A stretch of DNA of 64,000 nucleotides from Cerrena zonata (taxonomy: Eukaryota > Basidiomycota > Agaricomycetes > Polyporales > Cerrenaceae), in contig JASBNA010000112.1 of assembly GCA_038087015.1 (NCBI GenBank), forward strand, positions 1 to 64,000, written 5' to 3'. A program made the translations under genes and the position numbers. Each line of letters opens with the position of its first letter. The first letter of the stretch is position 1. Positions 29,269 through 40,418 of the stretch are shown here, in pieces. The notes below the pieces were generated by a model. The model saw nothing but the letters and a program-made list of their open reading frames with translations, had not been told where the DNA came from and did no database searches.

Positions 29269-30207
29269 CGTTCCACATTTTACCTACACCCACCCTCACC
29301 ACTGTGGCCAACTCCACCATTCTCACTCCGTATTTGAAATGTGTGTAAATAGGTCACTTAGCTTTTGATTGTGACACCATTAGAAGAAGCCAAAGTCTAT
29401 TGCATTATCAGGTTGGTTTGTAGGAAAAGTGCACGCAGAGGGTCTATTTGACTTAGATCGTAAATAACTCAAATACTTTGTAACCTGTTTTTTCTTTCAT
29501 TATAGTCCTCACAAAACTTATAGACTACCTTGCAAACGAACAGGTGTTCTACTCTTCAAAAACCGAAATGACGTTGAATACAATTGACAGCTAGAATCTA
29601 CGGCAATGTACGCATATCTGCGATAGTGAATCGCTTCTTCAGGATATTTCCGAAAAGTTGTGTAGACTTGCACTAAGGACTCAAGTTGTAGATAATACTC
29701 AAAAAATCTTGATTTGAGCTTTTAGCTACAGTCTTGATTAATCTTATGCTTGATTTTCGAAACACTTTATATCACTAAAGTAACCTCTACGAATTGAAAA
29801 GTCGATGTATGATATCAAAGGTAGCAATGACTTTACGGTCTCTTAAAACATCATAACGTACCTTATATTTCAAAAAGCTGAAGAGATGTTGCTGCAAAAA
29901 CGAGAAAGCGTAATCCTACTCTAAGTTCAAGTATAGTTTATCTAATATAATGTTTGTCTCAGATGTTTGCAACCTATCCGTAGTGCCAAAGATATTCGTG
30001 TTCTAACCGTAGAAGGTGTACGTGCACGAACCACTAATCTTTGGTAATCTGATTCTTACATAATTGCTTACATAATCGGTTTCTAGTAACGAATCAAATT
30101 ACCGCGCATTACCAACAAATTGTCAAATTTTCAAAACTTTTCAAGAGAATTCTTTTCTTAATTCTTTTCTTGAAAAATTCAATCAACCCAGTTAATCGAA
30201 CCACAAA
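29269..30207. other. Spacer between the truncated and intact TUF1 copies
   Basis: About 940 bp with frequent stops in all frames. I see no recognisable remainder of TUF1 or of the intein, no tRNA and no transposon ends. The last 100 bp, T/C-rich with two TTCTTTTCTT-like motifs, look like the TUF1 promoter and leader. Confidence 0.45.
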
Positions 30208-31970
30208 ATGTTTAAAAGCTTCTCTGGTGCTTTACGTCTTGGTGGACGTACTATCACTAAGGCTCGTCCAACTTTGGCAAGATCTTATGCTGCCTTTGAC
30301 CGTTCCAAACCTCATGTTAATGTTGGTACCATTGGTCATGTTGATCACGGTAAAACCACTTTAACTGCCGCTATTACTAAAGTTTTAGCTGAAAAAGGTG
30401 GTGCCGATTTCTTGGATTACGGCTCCATCGATAAAGCTCCAGAAGAAAGAGCCAGAGGTATCACTATTTCTTCTGCTCACGTTGAATATGAAACTGATAA
30501 AAGACATTATGCTCACGTTGATTGTCTCAGTGAAGATATGAGAATTTTAACTGACCAAGGTTACTTATACCTTGATCAAGTTCAAAAAGACTTTGTTGAT
30601 CTCAAAATTGCTCAATACAATCGTGATACTAAAGAAATTGAATATGTTGCTGGTGAAGAATTTATCTTAAAAGAAGCTGCTAACCATAAAATGGTTGAAT
30701 TCACTAACCAAGATGGTGTTTCTTTACTTGTTACCGAAGGTCATGATATGTTTGTTCAAACCGGTGAAGCTCCTCACGATAAAGTTAAAGCTAAAGCTTT
30801 AGTCAACGAATCTAAACCAGTTAATATGATCAAAGTTGCTGAATCCGGTGCTCAATCATCCACTGTTCTCTCTGCTTCCCAAGAAATCAAAGCTGTTAAC
30901 GATTACCAAGGCCGTGTTTGGTGTGTTCGTGTTCCATCAGGTTTAATTGTTGCTCAAAGAGTTCTTGGTGAATCTGTTTCTGAATCTGTTATCATTGGTA
31001 ACTGTCCAGGTCACGCCTGACTATATTAAAAATATGATTACTGGTGCTGCTCAAATGGATGGTGCTATTATTGTTGTTGCTGCTTCTGATGGTCAAATGC
31101 CTCAAACTAGAGAACATTTATTATTAGCTAGACAAGTTGGTGTTCAAAACTTAGTTGTCTTCGTTAACAAAGGTCGATGCTGTTGATGATCCAGAAATGT
31201 TGGAATTAGTCGAAATGGAAATGAGAGAATTATTGACTCAATACGGTTTCGATGGTGATAACACTCCAGTTATCATGGGTTCTGCTTTATGTGCTTTGGA
31301 AAACAAACAACCAGAAATTGGTGTCCAATCCATTGAAAAATTATTAGACGCTGTCGATGAACACATTCCAACCCCTCAACGTGATTTAGAACAATCTTTT
31401 GTTTTACCAATTGAAGATGTTTTCTCCATCTCCGGTAGAGGTACTGTCGTTACTGGTAGAGTTGAAAGAGGTAGTTTAAAGAAGGGTGAAGAAGTTGAAA
31501 TCGTTGGTGGTTTCGACAAACCATTCAAAACTACTGTTACCGGTATTGAAATGTTCAAAAAAGATTTAGATTCTGCTATGGCTGGTGATAACTGTGGTAT
31601 CTTATTAAGAGGTGTTAGAAGAGACCAACTTCACCGTGGTATGGTTCTTGCCAAACCAAACACCATTACTTCCCACACTAAAATCTTGGCTTCATTATAT
31701 ATCTTATCTAAAGAAGAAGGTGGCCGTCACTCTCCATTCAGTGAACACTACAAACCTCAATTATTCGTTAGAACTACCGATGTTACCGGTTCTTTAAGTT
31801 TCCCACCAGGTGAAGGTGTTGATCACTCTCAACAAGTCATGCCAGGTGACAACGTCGAAATGATTATTGACTTCATTAGAAAAACTCCAATTGAAGTTAA
31901 CCAACGTTTCAACATTAGAGAAGGTGGTAGAACTGTCGGTACCGGTTTAGTCACCAGAATTATTGAATAA
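30208..31970 (+). CDS. TUF1: Mitochondrial elongation factor Tu, interrupted by a mini-intein (two frame breaks)
   Basis: Without the intein the product is about 426 aa, close to yeast Tuf1 (437 aa). Delivers aminoacyl-tRNA to the mitochondrial ribosome. The presequence is rich in Arg and Ser. G1 GHVDHGKT is at 43-50 and G2 RGITIS at 83-88. The G3 motif DCPGH is split between Asp105 and Cys by the intein (30523-31002). G4 is NKVD. Domains 2 and 3 are intact to [13 protein letters not shown]. As given, the frame breaks twice, each +1: at GCC-TGA 31015-31020 (surplus C or T) and at AAA-GGT near 31172 (surplus G). Both sites are fixed by homology. The remaining sequence is highly conserved, so I take it as a live gene with sequence errors, with a decaying gene as the alternative. 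Confidence 0.85.
30523..31002 (+). mobile_element. Mini-intein (Hint domain, 160 aa) in TUF1
   Basis: An in-frame 480-bp insertion between Asp and Cys of DCPGH. Block A begins with Cys1 ([20 protein letters not shown]). Block B is [11 protein letters not shown] with the TxxH signature (Thr71, His74). Block F is [17 protein letters not shown], with Cys where many inteins have Asp. Block G is VIIGN, giving a terminal Asn160 but Gly instead of the usual penultimate His. The +1 residue is the host's own Cys, the expected splice nucleophile. At 160 aa there is no room for a homing endonuclease. It has no intron signals, and its codon use matches the host gene, suggesting long residence. Splicing is inferred, not shown. 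Confidence 0.85.
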
Positions 31971-32231
31971 GCGATTTATGTTGCCGTTTAATTCAACGTA
32001 AATTCTGATTCTCCTATCTGTATATAGCTTTCAAATGTTTCAAATGCAAGTATATAATCGAATATCGATAATAAATTATCATTTTAAAATATTTTTTTTT
32101 TTTTGAAAAACTCATTTTACGCGCTGTAATTGTGAAACTTCTAATTTCTGCTGTGTTTTGATCTAAACTATTATTTGAAATCTACTTCCTATTAAGCTCC
32201 ATCGAAGGTTTCCGGGTTTCAATTGTCAAAC

Positions 32232-35200
32232 ATGATCACTCTGCCGGCCTTTGATTTGCGGAATGATATAACCCATCCATACTCTGGGGCCCTAGGATAT
32301 AAGACATCCATATATTCAAACAATCGACAGTTGTTGGTTAGTAAAAGAGAAGTGATCTTAATCAAGGGTTCAACAGTTTCAAAGAAACTTACATATGACG
32401 AGGATGTTGTAACATCGACCTACACAACTTTCAGCAACTCTGACTCTGATGCATTGGTTGTCTGCTTAAAAAAATCAGCATATTTATATTTTCCCGATGG
32501 CACTTCATATGTGGTGAGTTTTCCATTTGTTCTAAAGAAGGCATTTCCATTTGAATCAGGATTGATCCTTGAGAAAGATCAATCTCAACCCAATGTGAAT
32601 AACTTTGGACATGTGGACTCTCCCCCAATTTAATGCTGCTAAATTTTTAACTTTAGTTGATCCAATAGATGACTTCAAGATTGTGACTACTTCATCCACC
32701 TCGATAATATCTCCTCTTGAAGAAATGATGTGGTTTCCAAAAGCCAAAATGACTTCAATATGTGCAACATATAATCCACACGACAAATCAATTATACTAT
32801 ACCATATTAGAAATTCTAGGAGTGCTAAAAAATCAACTAGCACCAAGTATCAGAAGCATCAAAAATCTCTCATAACAACACCTAATCCTTCCCGTATATT
32901 AGAAGATGACAATGGAGCCATTGATGCCACTCATATCACAAGTGGAAGCCAGCCAGCTCTTTCTCTCAACATGGATAAAAAAAGAACTAGTACACTATTA
33001 TCAGGTGTTTCATCAATGGCAAGAATGGGGTCCGAACCCGGTTTCACAGAGCCTACTAAGAGTAAATCATCCTTTAACGCTTTAGAGTTTAGTGCATTCA
33101 GAAAAGATATGATTTTGACTAGGGTTGATACATTACATCCCAAGGCTAGAAAATCTCAACTTACAGTATATGGAATTTCATATGAGGACCAAGAAGCCAT
33201 TATTGTTTCTAATAGATCAGTTAAAGAAACCTATGTATATATATTCAGCCATTCTTCAACTTCCCTGATCCCTCGCTACCGATCATGTTATACTTTTAGA
33301 TGTAATCATGCAATCCCTCTTAATAACATTAACCATCCCGGTTGGTTGCTTGTCTTGAAAAATGATCATATGTTGTGCATGGTACATCCATTTTTGGATA
33401 TTCACTCTCCTAGTATCGATCTATCAGGTAACTATCCTGGGATCACTACATTATTAAGCTCATATGACGATGAGTTGGCTATATTAACTAATAGTGGCAA
33501 GACTTACATCGTGACCTTGGTTCTTGAACCATCCTCTGCATTAGTTCAAAGATGTATGCAAGTCTTCAAGTATCTTTCCGGATCTAAACTTGACCAAACT
33601 GTATGGGCAATGTGGCGCTCATCCCTTATGTTAGATGGGAATAAAAATGATTGGAAAGCATTTACATCTACTCTTCTTGCAATAACGTATGATTTTCAAA
33701 AGGGTACACATTGCGTTCGAAATGAAGTTACTGAATTGTTACCTCAAGCCAAAAAGTTGAGCGAAGCTTTTAATTTAAACTATTCATTTACTGACCTAAT
33801 TCCTTACATTGTTCTTTCTTTGCACTTAATATATGAAGAAATGAAGTTAGATGCATTGGCAGAAAAAAGCATGAATCAGGTGGGGGTTCTACTCACACAA
33901 TATATCATATGGATGGGATGGCATGATAAATGGGCAAAATATTATATGATCGACCATCAAGTTATGGATAAAGAAGTTAGATTTCTACTGGTTCTCGTTC
34001 TTGAATTTCCTCCTAACTTATTAGAATCCTTAACTAGCCTTTTCACTCATAAAATTATCAGGTATCTTACATTTTCCCAACTAGTTGAAGAGAGTGACTC
34101 CGTGGATGAATTAATCACCCCAAGAACTCATAAAATTCTTAAGTTATTTGAACTTATAGTGTCCCCTGACTTTGGCCCGAGCGATGTGGTGGATTTAATG
34201 TGTGAGTTTGGAATAACCATGAGTGATCTTGAAACCTATCCGGCTGGTATATACGTGCCCCTTAAGGAGTGTATACTGATTTGCCAGGAAAACCCTGCAT
34301 TTGAATGGAATAGTAAGACTTTAGAACTTGTGGGCCGAAAAGATTTAAGTATGCTTTTGAATTCAAAGTCTCAGCCAGTACCTTTATATAATAACTTTTC
34401 CAATGCTGCAAATTATGCCACACGAAGAGACGTTAATAATATCGTGGCAAACATCTTGGATAAAAATGATTACGTCGTTGCTTGGGACGGTCAGTCCGAA
34501 GCTGATAGAATCAACATCACTAAGCTTATATTTGATCAAGACAGAAGATACTACGAGATCACAACTCTCTTGCATCAAACAAGGACTCAAACTGCAACTT
34601 TGGTTACTGAAGAAAACATTGGTGAATATGACATTGTCTTGCTACAAAGAGAACTAGCTGCTTTGGTAGCTCTCAGGACTTTATCAATTCCAATGGGTAG
34701 GGCTGCATTATTTTTCGCAGGAAGAATGCCACTTTTAACAGAGAAATTCCCCATTCCCAAGTTCAATCTCAACACGTTAATCGTTCCCACAATGACGAAT
34801 ATCATTTTATCTGAAGGAACTATTAATGAAGGTATCAATGAGTGGGGTTACTTTCACAATGGAGTTTCCTCAGGATTGAGTATTAGTAAGGAGTCCAAAG
34901 GTATTTCTGGTAGCTGGATTATATTCAACAAGCCTCCCGAACTTAATTCTCAACATGCTGGTTTCTTGTTGGGTTTAGGACTCAATGGGCATTTGAAGAA
35001 ACTAGAAGAATGGCATATTTATAATTATCTAGGACCGAAACATCCATTAACGAGTGTGGGATTATTAATAGGTATGGCTGCAAGTTTAAAAGGATCCATG
35101 GACAATAAATTAACAAAAGTGTTATCTGTCCATGCTGTTGCTCTTTTGCCTCAAGGAGCTAATGATTTGAACGTCCCGATAATGGTTCAAACGGCTGGAT

Positions 35201-36870
35201 TAATTGGTATAGGGTTATTGTACTTAGAAACTCAGCATCGACGCATGAGTGAAATTTTACTTTCACAACTTCATGGATCCGTGTTTCAAAATGATAATGA
35301 AGAAATTCATGAAGGTTATAGATTATCTGCTGGTCTAGCGCTTGGATTCGTAAATTTAGGAAAGGGTGATGACTTAAGGGGGTTGAATGATACACACGTA
35401 ATCGATAAGTTACTTTCCTTAGGGACCTCGATGAAGGATTATCAACCAGTACAAGAATTGGACAAATCAAGCTCAGGGGCTCTTTTAGCTTTAGGTTTTA
35501 TCTACATGAAGACCGAAAATAAAATAATTGCTAATAAGCTAAAAGTTCCAGCTTCTGAGCAATTGTTAGATTATGTTAGATCTGATTTGTTATTATTAAG
35601 ATGTGTTGCTAAGAATCTTATAATGTGGGAGTCTATAGGTGAAACAATCGAGTGGGTTGAAAGCGAAATACCAGAATCCTTACTTAAGAAATATTCATTA
35701 GGAGTAATTGAAGTCTTGGATAGTGATCAGTTACCATACTTTAATATATTAGGAGGTGCCTGTTTATCAATGGCTGTTAAGTATGCGTCGAGTCATAACA
35801 TAAAAGCCAGAGATACTCTATTACACTTCTTAGACGTAATGATGGTTATTTCGATGTCGCCAGCCAATAATTACGATCAAAAAACTGCTTATAACAGTGC
35901 TAGCAATATACAAAACTTATTGGCATTATGTCTTTCATTAGTTATGGCAGGTAGTGGAGACTTGGAAACTTTCAGAAGATTAAGAATTTTGCACTCGGAA
36001 ACGCATAAAGAAATGGGATACGGTAATTACCAAGCTATAAATATGGCATTAGGTTTCTTATTTCTTGGTGGGGGTCAATATGCTTTTGCTAATTCGAATT
36101 TTGCAATTGCATGTCTATTAATTTCATTATACCCGGTGTATCCAAACGAAAATACTGATTACGAAATACATTTACAAGCTTTAAGACATTTTTGGGCATT
36201 ATCAGCGGAACCAAGATGTCTAGTCATTAGAGATGTTAATACCAGGAAAGCATCAAAGATTCCCGTTATAATGCATTTGAAAAATGGCGAAGTGATTGAA
36301 ACACTATCACCGTGCTTATTACCCCATTTAGATGAAATCATTAGCATTAGCACAAAATCACCAGATCACTTTAATGTCAAAGTTGATTTTGAACTTAATT
36401 CCGAATATCTTGAAATCTTCAAAAAATCCTTAACTATATTCGTGTATAAAAGACGCAATTACCAATTGCTCAAATCATCAGTGAATGAACTTTTGAATAA
36501 TGAAAACAAATTACTTCAAATACAAAATGGAGAAATTCGAGTTAATTCAGATGTTTTCAAGTTTCTTAACTTGAATTTGATGAAAAATTCAAATGATTTT
36601 GAAAAACAAGTTTTCCTTTATGAAAGTATAAGTGATCATTCCGAATCTGATCCCCAAGTCAATTCCTCAGGGTTGTCAATCTTTAACATCATTGATAACA
36701 AAATTGAACTCGAAAGAATGGCTACAAAACCGAAAAGCATACAAGATCTTTGGAACATAAAGCTATTATTCGCCTTCAGTGATCGATTATTAAATGATCA
36801 ACTACATTACGTTAGTCTAGATTTTATCGAACAACTCAAGCAACAAGTCTGGGATCTAGCTAATAATTAA
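32232..36870 (+). CDS. APC1: Anaphase-promoting complex subunit 1 (frame broken once)
   Basis: About 1545 aa once both frames are joined. Largest scaffold of the APC/C ubiquitin ligase, which targets securin and cyclins. The N-terminal beta-propeller part starts MITLPAFDLRNDI (ATG 32232; an upstream in-frame TTG at 32223 is not a likely start). The central proteasome/cyclosome repeats are clear: GLLIGMAASLKGSMDNKLTK and VQTAGLIGIGLLYLETQHRR at about residues 940-1000, and GALLALGFIYMKTENK later. The first frame ends at TAA 32631-32633. One surplus C in the C5 run 32622-32626 would restore VDSPQFNAAKF. All other sequence is intact, so a real knockout is unlikely. Confidence 0.88.
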
Positions 36871-37512
36871 TCGGTCTAAACTACATTCATCCCAAACTGT
36901 ATATATAACCACTCTAATAGAAGTTGCATTTCCTTTATGGTCCCAGTACTGCCAGGTCTCTAAAATGTAAGTAATAGGAGAGGTATTAACAATAGTCACT
37001 TGATTGAACTTGAAAGTGTATCACATGCTTAGCATTTTTCATATCACAATAGCGTTAGACCGTAGTTCATTGGCATTGGCACACGATCGTCCACAGTATA
37101 TTGTTTATTTCCCTCGTACTTCTGTGCAAAAATTTTTTTGATTTTCACCGCGTATACTTTTTAGTGAGATTTTTTTTTTTTTTTTTTTTTCACCTCAGTT
37201 ACTTGGAGTTACCACTGTATAGCTGAACTTACAACCGATACAAACACAGTCGAGCATTGCGTTTCCTGCTCTGTGTAAAGTGAATTGATTGCATTCAGTG
37301 CTTAGAGTTGACCATATAGCATTGCGTTGTTGGTAGGTTTCTTTGTTGGAGTTATTTTGTTCTTTTGTTTTCCTTTTTGTTTTTTTGTTTTTAGTATCTC
37401 AAAGGTGGTTAGGTTTTAAAAAGTCATAAACGACGTCTTTTAGAATCTTAAGAAATTCGGAAAATAGACCAGAGAGCCAATAGAGTTTAGAATAAAAATA
37501 TAGTTGCCCAAA
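36871..37512. other. APC1 3' flank and PSD1 promoter
   Basis: About 640 bp. A T21 tract (37170-37190) and several T-rich tracts near 37370-37395 are typical promoter poly(dA:dT). Nothing else is recognised. Confidence 0.5.
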
Positions 37513-39393
37513 ATGGCGTTCAAGCCCTCTCCTTTCAACGCATCGGCCCATATGAGACATAAGGTAAGGTATAACTCAACCAATCTCAAATTCGGACCTC
37601 AAATTATGAATATTAGCCAACCATTGTCAAGGGCTACATCTGTAGCTGAAATTAGTCTTCAAAGACAATATCAACAGTCTAGTGCTAATATTTCCCAACC
37701 TCAGCAACAAGCCAGGTATTTCAGCTCATATTATTATAAATTTCCCAAGATTCCCAGACCTAAAAGAAGTGCCTTATATTATTCTACTTGGTCCAAAGGT
37801 TCAAGTGGATTAATCGGTGAAGGTAAAAGAAATTTGAGGTTACCTCAGATCAAATTATCCAAACGACTGTTTTCAACTGCAAATCAAAAAATTAAAACTA
37901 AAACTAGGAATATCCATAAAAGATTTTTCTCAGCTGAAGCTCGTAAGAGAAGACAGGAACGTAGAAAGTTTGTTAAATGGTGGACTTTAACTACTTTAAC
38001 CGTTGTTTTAGGGGGTGTAGCTGCCAAAATTGGATATGATCGTGGGTATGATAATATTGACGACGAAGATGAAGATATTTTCCCTTTGAATCAGTACTCA
38101 ATCAAACCTCAATCATGGCATTTATATGCATATTCCACCTTACCATTGAAATCCATCTCAAGGTTATGGGGCCAGTTTAATTCGATTACTTTACCAGTTT
38201 GGCTAAGAAGTCCATCTTTCAAATTATACTCCGCCATCTTTGGAGTTAATTTGAACGAAATGGAAGAACGTGAATTACATACTTACTCAAATTTATCAGA
38301 ATTTTTTTACCGTAAATTGAGACCTGGGGTTAGACCAATTGCAAATAGTGATTTGGTTTCACCATCTGATGGTAAGGTGTTGAAATTTGGTGTTATTGAT
38401 AATGGTGAAATAGAACAGGTTAAAGGTATGACTTATTCTGTTGATGCTTTATTAGGTTTAAGTACTAAAAGATTGGCGGCACCCCGTCACTCTCTTGAAT
38501 TTGATCACCAAGCTAACGATTTGTCTGTTTTACAGAGAGATCAAGAATTTGCTAAAATTAATGGTATTTCCTATTCGGTTGATGATATTATTGGAGGTGA
38601 AAATCAATCAACTTATCATATGAATGATATGGAATATACTGATAAAGGTGACAAGACAGCTCCTGATTCTAAAACTAGTTTAGCCAAAGAATTAAGTGTA
38701 GCCCAAAACTTGGCTCCAACTCCTTTAGAAAGACTTCATTTAAGTGGTCATAAACAATTATATTTTGCGGTTATTTATTTGGCACCCGGTGATTATCATA
38801 GATATCACTCACCAACTAATTGGGTTACCACATTAAGACGTCATTTTATTGGTGAATTATTTTCAGTTGCGCCATTTTTCCAAAAGACTTTACAAGGGTT
38901 ATTCGTTTTAAATGAAAGAGTTGCTTTATTGGGTTACTGGAAACATGGGTTTTTTTCAATGATTCCAGTTGGAGCTACTAACGTTGGTAGTATTGTTGTC
39001 AACTTTGATAAAGATTTGAAAACAAACGATGTTTATGAACATGAGAGTTACCTGAGAAGTAATAGTAGCCGGGAAGATCTTGATGAAAATACTCCATTAT
39101 TAAAAGGTAGCGACAGCGCTGCTGGTGCCACCAATAGTTTTGATATAGAGTCTGAAGGTATGGTTAAACCGAAACAACCTAAAAAGTATAAGAAAAATAC
39201 TGTTTATGAAGCTACTTATACTAATGCTAGTAGACTTTTAGGAGGGTATCCATTAACAAAAGGCTCTGAGGTTGGAGGATTCAAACTTGGGTCTACAGTT
39301 GTTTTGGCCTTCGAGGCTCCAGATAACTTCAAATTTGATTTAGAACTTGGTCAAAAAATCAAAATGGGTGAATCTTTAGGTCACTTTGAATAA
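37513..39393 (+). CDS. PSD1: Mitochondrial phosphatidylserine decarboxylase
   Basis: 626 aa from ATG 37513 (an upstream in-frame TTG at 37504 is ignored). Converts phosphatidylserine to phosphatidylethanolamine in the inner mitochondrial membrane. A long basic presequence is followed by one membrane segment (about residues 158-176, WWTLTTLTVVLGGVAAKIGY). The decarboxylase domain has FFYRKLRPGVRPI, SPSDGKVLKFG and GDYHRYHSP. The autocatalytic LGST motif is at about 592-595; cleavage before its Ser makes the pyruvoyl group of the alpha subunit. A lineage-specific disordered insertion lies at about 520-560. A YSVD segment occurs twice (about 314-318 and 356-360). Confidence 0.93.
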   Translation: MAFKPSPFNASAHMRHKVRYNSTNLKFGPQIMNISQPLSRATSVAEISLQRQYQQSSANISQPQQQARYFSSYYYKFPKIPRPKRSALYYSTWSKGSSGLIGEGKRNLRLPQIKLSKRLFSTANQKIKTKTRNIHKRFFSAEARKRRQERRKFVKWWTLTTLTVVLGGVAAKIGYDRGYDNIDDEDEDIFPLNQYSIKPQSWHLYAYSTLPLKSISRLWGQFNSITLPVWLRSPSFKLYSAIFGVNLNEMEERELHTYSNLSEFFYRKLRPGVRPIANSDLVSPSDGKVLKFGVIDNGEIEQVKGMTYSVDALLGLSTKRLAAPRHSLEFDHQANDLSVLQRDQEFAKINGISYSVDDIIGGENQSTYHMNDMEYTDKGDKTAPDSKTSLAKELSVAQNLAPTPLERLHLSGHKQLYFAVIYLAPGDYHRYHSPTNWVTTLRRHFIGELFSVAPFFQKTLQGLFVLNERVALLGYWKHGFFSMIPVGATNVGSIVVNFDKDLKTNDVYEHESYLRSNSSREDLDENTPLLKGSDSAAGATNSFDIESEGMVKPKQPKKYKKNTVYEATYTNASRLLGGYPLTKGSEVGGFKLGSTVVLAFEAPDNFKFDLELGQKIKMGESLGHFE

Positions 39394-40418
39394 GCAAATC
39401 AGGTCAAAGGGTGAAATCTTTTTTAACATAAGCAACTACAAAAAAAAAAAATATAGAAAAAACGATAAAAACTTGTATACTAGATTATTTTAATTCAACT
39501 TAATTATAATTTTTCTTTTTCACCTATTACTTTGGCTCATATTTTGGAAAACTAACATAAAATCTTCATTTCTTCAACAATATTTGGTGTTGATTTGCTC
39601 TTTGACTTGGTTTCTTAACTCTACTCTATTTAGATCTATCCAATTTACTTTTACTACATTCTGACCCCATATTTTGTAATTGAACTAAGTTTTTTCCTGA
39701 TTCGTGTAGTTAAGTACATGATTTTACAGTCTTTGTACCTTATACCTCTTCGTGTCCGACACTCTACGTCAACACCTATTCCCCTTTATCGTATTTGAAC
39801 TGTTCAATAAACACTAAACACCATTATAACATGCCCCTTTTCGTGTGGACCTGAATCAGAAATTTCACAGTAGTAGTCTTTGTTCGCTTTGTCTTAGAGA
39901 ATTTTGTATAGAGAACAAAGAAGCAAAACGAACTGACAAAAAAAAAAAAAAAAAAAAGAGAGAAAACATCAACACAGTTTTGATCCTGAAAATCTTTGAT
40001 TTCGAGTCCTTTTTTCCCTTTTTTTTTTTATGAGTCGCTGTTCTTCTTTTACTTGAAGTCTTTGAAACAAATTATATCAACACAAAGGGTATCCCACGTT
40101 CCTTTATATTTTCCAAACTGAACCCTAAGTATTGAAGAAAGATTTGTCGTCTGTTTCGTTTTAAACTAGTGTTTTTGTTTTGATTTTGTTCCTCATTCTC
40201 TGGTTCTGAATCTGTTTTACGGTTTATGTTGAATTCCAGTACTCCTTGATTGGTGATCATCAAAGTTTCCCTTTTGATTGTACTACTCGCTACCATTCAC
40301 AGATCATAGCAGTTCCTGTTCCGTTTTCTATTAGCTGGTCTAGTCATTTTTCATACATTTTTCATATTTTTTTTTTTTTTTTTTCGTTTCTTCTTTTCAT
40401 ATTCATCATCGACGTACA
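39394..40418. other. PSD1 3' flank and long MOB2 upstream region
   Basis: About 1 kb, very AT-rich. It contains an A20 tract at 39938-39957 and a T18 tract at 40367-40384, only 35 bp before the MOB2 ATG. Short frames in this region have no recognisable products. The long leader-like sequence would suit a regulated gene, but no specific site can be supported. Confidence 0.45.

Noticed and set aside
30523..31002. Spliceosomal intron in TUF1 instead of an intein
   Set aside because: The insertion is fully open in frame, a multiple of three, lacks GTATGT and TACTAAC signals, and encodes ordered Hint motifs.
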